Shown one piece after another: positions 16,562 to 23,802 of a stretch of 31,992 nucleotides of DNA; position 1 is the stretch's first letter, and every line of letters begins with the position of its first letter. The position numbers were made by a program, and so were the translations under genes. Origin of the DNA: JACPLA01 sp964602055 (GTDB lineage Bacteria; Bacteroidota; Ignavibacteria; UBA10030); assembly GCA_964602055.1 (NCBI GenBank), contig CAZRPU010000023.1, positions 1 through 31,992 on the forward strand, read 5' to 3'. The notes below the pieces were generated by a model. That model was not told the origin of the DNA. It searched no databases and was given only the letters and a program-made list of their open reading frames with translations.

Positions 16562-17479
16562 TTAGTTGAGCGGGCCGGGATTTCTTGTAACAGCATGACA
16601 CGATGCCAGGAGGACCCGGGGGACCATTTGAAGATCTTCCACCACCGAACAATCGTACATCCCTGCTTCCAGCATCATGTCTTTCACCTTCTCAGCCTGT
16701 CCATAGCCCACTTCCACGGCGATGGTCCCGCCGTCGGACAGGAGGTAGGGTGCAAGTTCGAACAATCGGCGGAAAAATTCGAATCCGTCCTTTCCGTCCG
16801 TTGCCGCCGAGCGAGGTTCGAATTTCCTCACCTCGAGTTGGAGATGTTCATACTCTGCCAGCGATATGTACGGCGGGTTGCTCACGACAATGTCGTATCG
16901 CCGAAGCAGAATCTGGTCCACCGGCTCAAAAACATCAAGGAACCGGAATGAGATGCGGTCAGAGACCTCATGTACTTTTGCGTTCAGGTCCGCGACTTCC
17001 AGGGCTTCCTTGTTGTTGTCGATGCTGGTGATCTGAGCCTGCTTGACATACTTCGCGAGTGAGACTGCGATATTTCCGCTTCCCGTCCCCACTTCCAGAA
17101 TCTCAATGGGTTTTTCGGGAGGGAACCTGTTGCAACGGAGCATGGTCTGTTCGACAAGAGTTTCTGTTTCGGGCCTTGGAATGAGGACTCGCGGATCGAC
17201 CCGGAATTGAAGGCCCATGAATCCTCCGGCTCCCACGATATACTGGACCGGCTCTCTGTTCAAGCGACGCTCGAAGAGACGCCGGAACTCACTGATTTCT
17301 TCTTTCGTGAGGGGCTTGTCAAAACTTGTATAGAGCTGGATCCTCTGACATTTGAGGGCGTGGGCAAGCAGAAGCTCGACATTCAACCGTGCTTCATCGA
17401 ACCCCTTCTTTTGGAGAAGGTCGATGGACACCTTCATGAGCTCGCGTACGGACCAGACTTTGGTATCCTGCTGCAGCAT
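16562..17479 (-). CDS. prmC: Peptide chain release factor N5-glutamine methyltransferase
   Basis: Methylates the GGQ glutamine of release factors RF1 and RF2 using SAM. The 305-aa product has the N-terminal helical domain, the linker FRVDPRVLIPRPETETLVE, the SAM-binding LEVGTGSGNIAVSLA at about 128-142, and the catalytic NPPYIS at 201-206. Length is slightly above the usual 280-290. The ATG at 17479 shares one base with the TAA stop of the upstream basic-tailed gene (TAATG), so the two are probably translationally coupled. AAGGA lies four bases before the start. Confidence 0.95.
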   Translation of the reverse strand: MLQQDTKVWSVRELMKVSIDLLQKKGFDEARLNVELLLAHALKCQRIQLYTSFDKPLTKEEISEFRRLFERRLNREPVQYIVGAGGFMGLQFRVDPRVLIPRPETETLVEQTMLRCNRFPPEKPIEILEVGTGSGNIAVSLAKYVKQAQITSIDNNKEALEVADLNAKVHEVSDRISFRFLDVFEPVDQILLRRYDIVVSNPPYISLAEYEHLQLEVRKFEPRSAATDGKDGFEFFRRLFELAPYLLSDGGTIAVEVGYGQAEKVKDMMLEAGMYDCSVVEDLQMVPRVLLASCHAVTRNPGPLN

Positions 17480-18129
17480 TATGTCCTTCGCGTTTTCGTG
17501 GTTCTCTTCGCCGGCTTGTGTTTTCGCATCGCCGCTTTCTTTCTCGCCAAGGGCTTCCTCACCGTTTTTTTCCTTCTCGAAGCCTTGCGGCGGGTACGGG
17601 TTTGGCCCGACCGGGAGAGCGATTGCTCCAGCCTGACCATCCGTTCTTCTGAAAAGGTCTTCTTCACTTCTTTCTGAAGTTTCTGTGTCCGCGAAAGAAT
17701 TTCGAGCAGTTTGTCCTCGGTTTCGCGGTCACCTTCCGGCCGAAGATCCCAGGCCTTTGTCAGGGCACTCATCGTACGATCCACTTTCGACCTGATGATA
17801 TTCCCCAGCAATTGCGGGGTAAGGCTCACATTGCGCAATTTCACCCTGTCGCCGGTGAAAAACCCCAGCTGTTCCATTTCCATTTCATCAGGAGAACCAT
17901 CATGTGGAAGGGGGTCTTCGAGGTCTTCGGTGACCGTCTTGTGAAAGGGAAGAAACTCAAAACGGGGGTCGCCTTCGAGCATGGCGCTGAAGTCGGGGAA
18001 CGTGGGGACCTCGAATCCCAGCTTCGATCCGGCAGCGGACGTATCGGTCCAGAGCTTCTTGACGGCCACGATCACGTCCTTGTCGGACGCAAGGAGGCGT
18101 TCAGCTTCTTCAAGACACCGCTCGTACAC
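17479..18129 (-). CDS. Hypothetical protein with a histone-H1-like basic tail
   Basis: I do not recognise the family. The 216-aa protein has a predicted soluble N-terminal part starting YERCLEEAERLLASDKDV, an acidic central stretch around EDLEDPLPHDGSPDEMEMEQ, then helical segments ending near VRLEQSLSRS. The last 43 residues contain 21 Lys or Arg and no Asp or Glu, in short RRKK, RKPLARKK and KPAKRTTK runs like bacterial histone-H1-like proteins. Nucleic-acid or ribosome binding is a reasonable inference. The GTG at 18129 is preferred because GGAGG lies four bases before it; a GTG at 18198 overlapping the MFS stop would add 23 residues. It is coupled to prmC by TAATG. Confidence 0.75.
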   Translation of the reverse strand: MYERCLEEAERLLASDKDVIVAVKKLWTDTSAAGSKLGFEVPTFPDFSAMLEGDPRFEFLPFHKTVTEDLEDPLPHDGSPDEMEMEQLGFFTGDRVKLRNVSLTPQLLGNIIRSKVDRTMSALTKAWDLRPEGDRETEDKLLEILSRTQKLQKEVKKTFSEERMVRLEQSLSRSGQTRTRRKASRRKKTVRKPLARKKAAMRKHKPAKRTTKTRRT

Positions 18130-18194
18130 GGTTCCTCCAAACTTCTGTGACTTCGGAAAAGGTAAAACTATTTGAAGGAAAGCGCAAGCTGAAG

Positions 18195-19436
18195 TCACTG
18201 AGCGGTACTGACCGTTTCCGGATTCTGCGTCCGCAGGAGGAGGACAAATCCGGCGAGGGCGAAAACCGCTCCGGCCAAAAAGACCGCCTCATACCCCGCC
18301 AGATCGCTCACCCATCCACCCAGCAAGCTCGACAGATAGAAAGGTGCAAGCCATGCATTCATGATTCCGATGTAGAGAGGCCGCGTTGCATCTGTCGCAC
18401 ATTCCGAAGCAAAGTTATAGCGCGTGATCATCTCCATGCCCATGAGCATGCCGACGAGGGCGAAGATCACGAAAAACCACACAGGATGACTTGCAACAAG
18501 TCCGATGACCGATGCTGCCACCATGGCTAGAGCGCAAATGAGAAGGGTTGTTCTGTGTCCCTTTCGGTCAGCGATCCAGCCGAGGAGAGCGCCGAAGAGC
18601 ACCTGCGAGGCGAGGAAGGTCATTGTAAAAAATCCCACATAGGACTCAGGGAGGGCGAATTTTTTCAACGCTGCCACTGCAAAGAACCCTGCGGGCATGA
18701 GCCCGATGACGGAAAGCCCGGAGGCAAGGAGGAACATCCTGAACCGCGCATCGGCCCGCATGATTTCCGTAATCCTGCCGATCAGGGAGGACAAAGGCAG
18801 TGCGGGAGTCACGGCGGAGGGCTCTTCGCCGGAAACCTTGCGAAGGACAAGCCATGAAGCCAGCTGATAGAAGAATGCCACAAGGAACACCGATCCATAG
18901 TCCCACGGAAATGGAAGGTAGGCAAGGAATGTTGTCAGAAGGATGCTGTTGAGGAAGCCCATCAAGGCACCAACCGAAGACCGCAAACCCATCAGTCGGC
19001 CCCGCTGATTCGGGAGGGTCGTTTTCACGACGAAATCAAACCAATGAGGAGAGGAAATCCCTGCGATAATCTGGTTTGCACCAAAAAGAACAAAGAACAG
19101 GATCAGGGCAAGGGAGGGTTCGTCTTTTCCCAGAAGAGCAATCAGAACGGCAAGGAAGAGAACCTGCACGCGTTGGGCGATGCCCGTGGAAAGCACCCAA
19201 GGCCTTCGATAGGGGGAACGGCCGGCATAGTTCGCTGCAAACACCTGCGGTACAAAATAGAACAGATAGACCAATACCGGAAGTGCGCCGACAGCAATAT
19301 TACCCCCGCCAAGCCTTGTCACCAGGGCCGGGTACACCACCTGAAAATTCAGAAAGGCGAAGCTTGCAAGGTAGAGCGAGCCCTCGATGAGGTGATAACG
19401 AAAATTCCTGACGGAGGGTGAGGGGGATGTCTTCAC
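18195..19436 (-). CDS. Major facilitator superfamily transporter
   Basis: A 413-aa inner-membrane protein with about 12 hydrophobic spans and a central hydrophilic loop near residues 200-230. Loop motifs resembling MFS motif A occur after span 2 (NYAGRSPYRRP) and in the second half (GWIADRKGHRTTLL). The substrate is not predictable, though the layout suits a drug or metabolite exporter. The start is GTG at 19436; there is no clear ribosome site and a terminator lies only about 15 bases upstream. It is the first gene of the long co-directional run. Confidence 0.85.
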   Translation of the reverse strand: MKTSPSPSVRNFRYHLIEGSLYLASFAFLNFQVVYPALVTRLGGGNIAVGALPVLVYLFYFVPQVFAANYAGRSPYRRPWVLSTGIAQRVQVLFLAVLIALLGKDEPSLALILFFVLFGANQIIAGISSPHWFDFVVKTTLPNQRGRLMGLRSSVGALMGFLNSILLTTFLAYLPFPWDYGSVFLVAFFYQLASWLVLRKVSGEEPSAVTPALPLSSLIGRITEIMRADARFRMFLLASGLSVIGLMPAGFFAVAALKKFALPESYVGFFTMTFLASQVLFGALLGWIADRKGHRTTLLICALAMVAASVIGLVASHPVWFFVIFALVGMLMGMEMITRYNFASECATDATRPLYIGIMNAWLAPFYLSSLLGGWVSDLAGYEAVFLAGAVFALAGFVLLLRTQNPETVSTAQ

Positions 19437-19450
19437 ACGGTTTGGGGAAC

Positions 19451-19476
19451 AAAAAAAGGGTCTGACACGACCCTTT
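19451..19476 (-). terminator. Rho-independent terminator after the response regulator gene
   Basis: Stem AAAGGGTC/GACCCTTT (8 bp, perfect) with a 6-base loop, followed on the minus strand by a run of seven T (19457-19451, partly counted in the stem). It starts 35 bases after the response regulator stop and ends about 15 bases before the MFS GTG. Confidence 0.85.
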
Positions 19477-19511
19477 GTTGAAGATGTTCACGCTTCGGGC
19501 TGAGCAACCGC

Positions 19512-19916
19512 CTATTTTTTCATCTTCTCTGCGAACAAGCCCGCGACTTTTTCGATATCGTAGCCCACTTTGGGCAGATACACGCCGCCGTATTTTTCAA
19601 CCATACTCTTCAACGTATCGTAGGCGTCCGCGCTGCAAAAGAAGATTGGCGTACCGCGGTTGGACCCTTCCTTCTTTGCCAGCTGGAGGAGCGCAATCCC
19701 GGGGAGATGGCCTTTCAGGCTCGTATCCTTGAAATCGTTATCAAGGATGATGAGGTTAAATGCTTCGGACTTTATTTTTTGCCACGTCTCAACGCTCGTT
19801 GCAGTCTCCACCACCGCAATCTCATCCTCCAGAATGGCTGTGGCGACCTCCAAAGCAAATCCATGGGACTTTCGCTGCCCTTCATCATCATCGGCAACGA
19901 GGACTTTATACGGCAT
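19512..19916 (-). CDS. Receiver-only response regulator
   Basis: A 134-aa protein consisting of a single CheY-like receiver domain and no output domain. The acidic pocket is D9-D11 (VADDDEGQR), the phospho-acceptor is D59 (IILDND), and the signalling Ser95 (FFCSAD) and Lys116 (YLPKVGYD) are in place. It could act as a phosphate relay or by protein-protein contact. No histidine kinase is adjacent, so the partner is unknown. Spacing to both neighbours and its own promoter and terminator suggest it is a single-gene unit. AAGGA lies rather far, about 13 bases, before the ATG. Confidence 0.88.
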   Translation of the reverse strand: MPYKVLVADDDEGQRKSHGFALEVATAILEDEIAVVETATSVETWQKIKSEAFNLIILDNDFKDTSLKGHLPGIALLQLAKKEGSNRGTPIFFCSADAYDTLKSMVEKYGGVYLPKVGYDIEKVAGLFAEKMKK

Positions 19917-19958
19917 TCGCGGTTTTTGATCCTTTTCGAGTAGAGGCTTGCAGACCGA

Positions 19959-19987
19959 ATCTTACCAATTTTTCCATGGAAAAACAA
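19959..19987 (-). promoter_or_regulatory. Probable promoter with embedded 16-base palindrome
   Basis: Minus-strand TTGTTT (19987-19982) and TAAGAT (19964-19959) are separated by 17 bases upstream of the response regulator gene. The spacer is almost filled by a perfect palindrome, TTTTTCCATGGAAAAA (19969-19984), which also overlaps the -35 box. A dimeric repressor bound there would block polymerase, so it is a candidate operator. Confidence 0.4.
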
Positions 19988-20015
19988 CATCGGAAAAAAT
20001 GTTTGCTTCCGTGAT

Positions 20016-21779
20016 TCACGGAATGGAATGGTCTCGTTGGTAGACCTGTTTCCCGCCGACGACCGTCGTTTCGACCAAAACCCGCGGAATTTCGTTCGCA
20101 GGAATCTTCATAAGGTCGGCCGAGAGGACGACGAAGTCGGCGAGTTTCCCCGCTTCGAGAGAACCCTTGAGATCCTCTTCAAAGCCGGCCCATGCCGCCC
20201 ACGTCGTGAAGGAGCGAACTGCCTCCTCGCGCGTCAAGCGTTGACCGACGTACCATCCTCCGTCGAAGGCGGCGGGATCGGTGATCCCGGCTTGTGAGAG
20301 TTCGAAATGGCGACGGACGTCGCTTTCAGATTTGGGGATTCCCTGCTGATCCTGTCGTGTCATGCCGGCATAGATGCCGAACAGCGGGTTGGGGTGTTCA
20401 ACGGGAAAATCCGACCCGCCCGGAATGACCACGCCCGTTTCTCGGAGCGACCTCCACGCATAAGCGCCGCGCACGCGAACGGGGCCCAGCCGTGCTTCCG
20501 CCCAATACATGTCGGAAGTGCAGTGCGTTTCCTGCATACTGGGAACGACTCCAAGCTGACGGAATCGCGGAATATCTTCCGGCGCGAGGACCTGGGCATG
20601 TTCAACGCGCAGGCGATGATCCCGGCGGGGAGTGCGGCCAAGCGCACGTTCGTACACATTGAGAATGATATTGTTGCCTCTGTCCCCGATGGCGTGTGTG
20701 CACACCTGAAACCCGTTTTCGAGCGCCTCATTCACCGCTTTCTGCAGATCCTCCTCCGATGTCAGGGTCAGGCCTCGGTTGTCGGGATCGTCCGTATACG
20801 GCTCAATGAGGGCCGCGCCGCGTGAGCCCAGTGCGCCATCTACGTAGAGTTTCAACGCGCTCACCGTGAGACGGTTATTGCCGTAGCCCACGACGGGACC
20901 CGTCTGCAGGAACCGGTTCCATGGCTCGCCGACCGCTCCGCCGATCGCCGCATAAATTCTCATCGGAAATTTTCCGCTGTCGATGAGCTCTTTGTAGAGG
21001 CGAATGTCAGTCGTGTCAACGCCCATGTCATGCACCGTCGTCAATCCATAGCTGAGACATTCTTTGATGGCGACTTCCATTGCTTCGCGTTCTTCGTCTC
21101 CCGACAGGGGGGGAAGCTTATCGGTAACAAGGGCTTTTGCAGAATCGATGAGAACGCCTGTGGGGTTGCCCTGAGCGTCCCTGATTATTTTTCCGCCATA
21201 CGGGTCCGGTGTATCGCGGGTGACGCCGGCGAGATCGAGCGCTGCCTGATTGACCCACGCCGCATGTCCATCGATCCTCACCAGATACACGGGATTCCTG
21301 GGCGCCACGCGATCCAGAACGGCATGATCGGGAAAGCGCTTGCTTGGCCAGTCATTCTGATCCCATCCTCTTCCGCGGATCCAGACGCCCTCACCTGTTT
21401 TTTCCACTCGTTCCCTCACGCGCCGGGCAGCATCGTCGCTGGAAACTGTTCCCACCAGGTCGACCGTGATCCTCGCCACCCCAAGACTCAGAAAATGCGC
21501 GTGGGCATCGATGAAGCCAGGGAAAACCGGCTTGCCCCCCAGATCGATAGCCTCGCGCGCTTTAAACCTTTCGGAGAGATCGGCTCTGCTTCCTACGCCG
21601 ACAATCCGTTCACCTCGAACTGCTATCGCGTCGGCGACAGAATTCTGGCTGTCCAGGGTGTACACGACACCGTTCACGAACAAGGCATCTGCCGATTGTG
21701 GAAGGATTCGGTCAAAGAGGATGAGGAAGAACGCTACCACCACGACAAAGGAGAGAAAAATGCGCCATTGATCATTCAT
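20016..21779 (-). CDS. Membrane-anchored amidohydrolase (YtcJ-like)
   Basis: A 587-aa metal-dependent hydrolase of the amidohydrolase superfamily, close in layout to YtcJ and N-substituted formamide deformylase. Residues about 7-23 form a single hydrophobic anchor or signal segment. The metal site begins PGFIDAHAHF (H93, H95), followed by WIRGRGWDQNDWP, TTVHDMG, THAIGDRGNN, RVEHAQV and GSDFPVEHPNPL. These complete the barrel ligands and final catalytic Asp. The physiological substrate is unknown; amide or imide compounds are likely. It lies 25 bases after the SSS symporter gene, suggesting co-transcription and perhaps uptake plus hydrolysis. Confidence 0.88.
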   Translation of the reverse strand: MNDQWRIFLSFVVVVAFFLILFDRILPQSADALFVNGVVYTLDSQNSVADAIAVRGERIVGVGSRADLSERFKAREAIDLGGKPVFPGFIDAHAHFLSLGVARITVDLVGTVSSDDAARRVRERVEKTGEGVWIRGRGWDQNDWPSKRFPDHAVLDRVAPRNPVYLVRIDGHAAWVNQAALDLAGVTRDTPDPYGGKIIRDAQGNPTGVLIDSAKALVTDKLPPLSGDEEREAMEVAIKECLSYGLTTVHDMGVDTTDIRLYKELIDSGKFPMRIYAAIGGAVGEPWNRFLQTGPVVGYGNNRLTVSALKLYVDGALGSRGAALIEPYTDDPDNRGLTLTSEEDLQKAVNEALENGFQVCTHAIGDRGNNIILNVYERALGRTPRRDHRLRVEHAQVLAPEDIPRFRQLGVVPSMQETHCTSDMYWAEARLGPVRVRGAYAWRSLRETGVVIPGGSDFPVEHPNPLFGIYAGMTRQDQQGIPKSESDVRRHFELSQAGITDPAAFDGGWYVGQRLTREEAVRSFTTWAAWAGFEEDLKGSLEAGKLADFVVLSADLMKIPANEIPRVLVETTVVGGKQVYQRDHSIP

Positions 21780-21804
21780 GAGAGGTATCCGAATGTTCCG
21801 ATTG

Positions 21805-23565
21805 TCATTGTACCACTGTTTCGAAACCGCGCCGTGAGAGGTCCCAGTAGATGATGCCCGCGGCGATCAGCGCTATGCCCAGAAACACGACGCCGATTCC
21901 CGTGGAGCCAAGAATAATCTTCCCGATTCCAAAAAGGCTCATATACACAAGCACGATTCCTGCGACCCAATTGAGAAACAAACCGCGATACTGCGTATCC
22001 CCTTTGACGTCCGGCAGCATCCGGGCAACTCTTTCCCAGCCCTTGCCTCCGGGGTGGACCCTGCGATAGAAACTCTTCAGGGTTTCGTCATTCGTCGGGC
22101 GTGTGGCGAATGTGACTATGAGCCATACAGCCGTCGTTGCAGCAACGATATAGAACATGGATTCAGGAAAGGCGACGGTGGTAAAGGACTTCATCACGCC
22201 GTAGACGATCAACGGAGTCACCATAGCTGCGATTTCACTCCAGGCGTTAATCCGCCACCAAAACCAGCGTAAAATCAGCACAAGTCCGAGGCCGGCTCCC
22301 GCTTCGATGATAAACTGCCATGCCCCTGAAATCGTATCCATCATTCCAGTAATAATGAGAGAAAGGACCATGATCACGATTGTCGTGATTCGTGAAACCA
22401 GGACCAACCGGGCTTCGTCGGCATCGTTCTTCATGAATCGCTTGTAAAAATCATTGATCACATAGGATGTGCCCCAGTTCAGCTGGGTAGCGATGGTGGA
22501 CATGTACGCGGCAAAGAACGAGGCAACCAGCATTCCCTTCAAACCGGCCGGCAGATAGTCGCGCATGGCATAGACATAGCCGAGTCGCTTCGTTTCAGGT
22601 GTGAGCTCGGGATAGAGGATGAGCGTGCTGAGCCCCACAAGTATCCAGGGCCACGGCCTTACACAATAATGCGCAATAGTGAACCACAGCGTGGCAAAGA
22701 GCGAGTGTTTTTCATCCTTCGCCGACATCATGCGCTGTGCGATATAGCCTCCGCCTCCAGGCTCTGCACCAGGATACCACGAGGCCCACCATTGAATTCC
22801 CACAAACGCCAGGAATGCACCGACGGTAATGGCAAGGGCACCTCCCGCTTCTCCTGCGGTTCCCGATTCCCCTATGACCGGCGTGAAGCGCAAGGACCAC
22901 TCGGGCAATTTCTCCGTCAGGCCGGCTATTCCGCCAATTTGAGGAAGATCCAGAACCACGAAGGCCAAAATGATCGTTCCTGTCATGGCAAGAATGAATT
23001 GAAATGCATCCGTCACAGTGACACCCCACAGTCCCGAGAGGGCGGAATAGATTGCTGTCACAATCATTGCTCCCGCCACATACCACATCACCTCGCGCGT
23101 GGAAATGCCAAACATGCCTTCAAGAACAGTTGCGATCGCGAGGTTGACCCATCCCATGATGACACAGTTGATCAGAATGCCCAGGTAGATCGATCGGAAC
23201 CCCCGAAGAAAGGCTGCGGGTTTGCCGGAATAGCGTATCTCCACGAATTCGACGTCCGTCATGATCCCTGCCCGCCGCCAGAGCCTCGAAAAGAAGAACA
23301 CCGTCAGCATGCCGCCGAACACAAAATTCCACCAAAGCCAGTTGCCCGCGATACCGTTCTTCGCAACCAGCTCGGTGATGGCAAGAGGAGTGTCGGCTGC
23401 AAATGTGGTCGCCACCATCGAAGTGCCGGCGAGCCACCACGGGAGATTTCTTCCCGAGAGGAAGAATTCCTGAATGTTCTTTCCCGCCCGGCGCGTGAAG
23501 TATACTCCAATCCCCGCGCTCAGGACGAAATAGAGAATCAAGATAACCCAATCAATACTCTGCAT
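21805..23565 (-). CDS. Sodium:solute symporter (SSS) family transporter
   Basis: A 586-aa inner-membrane Na+-coupled symporter of the SSS/SLC5 family. Features include the first span after MQSIDWVILILYFVLSAG, the YFTRRAGKNIQEFFLSGRNL loop, the MVATTFAADTPLAITEL core in the first repeat and SALSGLWGVTVTDAFQF, which is the family signature region. About 13-14 spans are expected. Sugars, amino acids or organic acids are possible substrates; the length and extended C-terminus resemble members with unassigned substrates. It is divergent to the mannosidase gene, and a probable promoter lies about 60 bases before its ATG. Confidence 0.92.
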   Translation of the reverse strand: MQSIDWVILILYFVLSAGIGVYFTRRAGKNIQEFFLSGRNLPWWLAGTSMVATTFAADTPLAITELVAKNGIAGNWLWWNFVFGGMLTVFFFSRLWRRAGIMTDVEFVEIRYSGKPAAFLRGFRSIYLGILINCVIMGWVNLAIATVLEGMFGISTREVMWYVAGAMIVTAIYSALSGLWGVTVTDAFQFILAMTGTIILAFVVLDLPQIGGIAGLTEKLPEWSLRFTPVIGESGTAGEAGGALAITVGAFLAFVGIQWWASWYPGAEPGGGGYIAQRMMSAKDEKHSLFATLWFTIAHYCVRPWPWILVGLSTLILYPELTPETKRLGYVYAMRDYLPAGLKGMLVASFFAAYMSTIATQLNWGTSYVINDFYKRFMKNDADEARLVLVSRITTIVIMVLSLIITGMMDTISGAWQFIIEAGAGLGLVLILRWFWWRINAWSEIAAMVTPLIVYGVMKSFTTVAFPESMFYIVAATTAVWLIVTFATRPTNDETLKSFYRRVHPGGKGWERVARMLPDVKGDTQYRGLFLNWVAGIVLVYMSLFGIGKIILGSTGIGVVFLGIALIAAGIIYWDLSRRGFETVVQ

Positions 23566-23624
23566 GGAGGGGTTCCCGGAATGAAGGGTGAGGGATGATC
23601 ATTGACAGGGGTTTGAACGCGCTT

Positions 23625-23653
23625 AATGTAAGAGAAGATGGAGGGAATTGCAA
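23625..23653 (-). promoter_or_regulatory. Probable promoter for the SSS symporter gene
   Basis: Minus-strand TTGCAA (23653-23648) and TACATT (23630-23625) are spaced by 17 bases. Each box matches the sigma70 consensus at four of six positions. Transcription would start near 23617, leaving a leader of about 50 bases before the ATG at 23565. Confidence 0.4.
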
Positions 23654-23731
23654 AGAAAATGCTCCCCTCGCCCTGTCGTCCATCGCACGGACGTCCCACG
23701 GTTTGCCGCAAAGCATACCGAAATCTCTCCT

Positions 23732-23743
23732 TGCTCTAGAGCA
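23732..23743. promoter_or_regulatory. 12-base palindrome, candidate operator between divergent genes
   Basis: TGCTCTAGAGCA is a perfect inverted repeat in the 237-base region between the symporter and mannosidase genes. It overlaps a weak plus-strand -35-like TTGCTC (23731-23736) that is 17 bases before TATTTT (23754-23759), a possible mannosidase promoter. No protein is known to bind it. Confidence 0.3.
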
Positions 23744-23802
23744 TAAGAATTCATATTTTCCACAACATTTTTCCAACATAGTTCGAAAAAACAGGCTTTC
23801 TG

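Noticed and set aside
16527..16652. In-frame N-terminal extension of dtd
   Set aside because: Not part of the DTD family and it runs into the end of prmC; the start at 16526 matches the family exactly.
23602..23629. Plus-strand TTGACA followed by TAATGT as a mannosidase promoter
   Set aside because: The -10 match is poor, spacing is 16, and it sits about 175 bases from the gene on top of the better minus-strand promoter.
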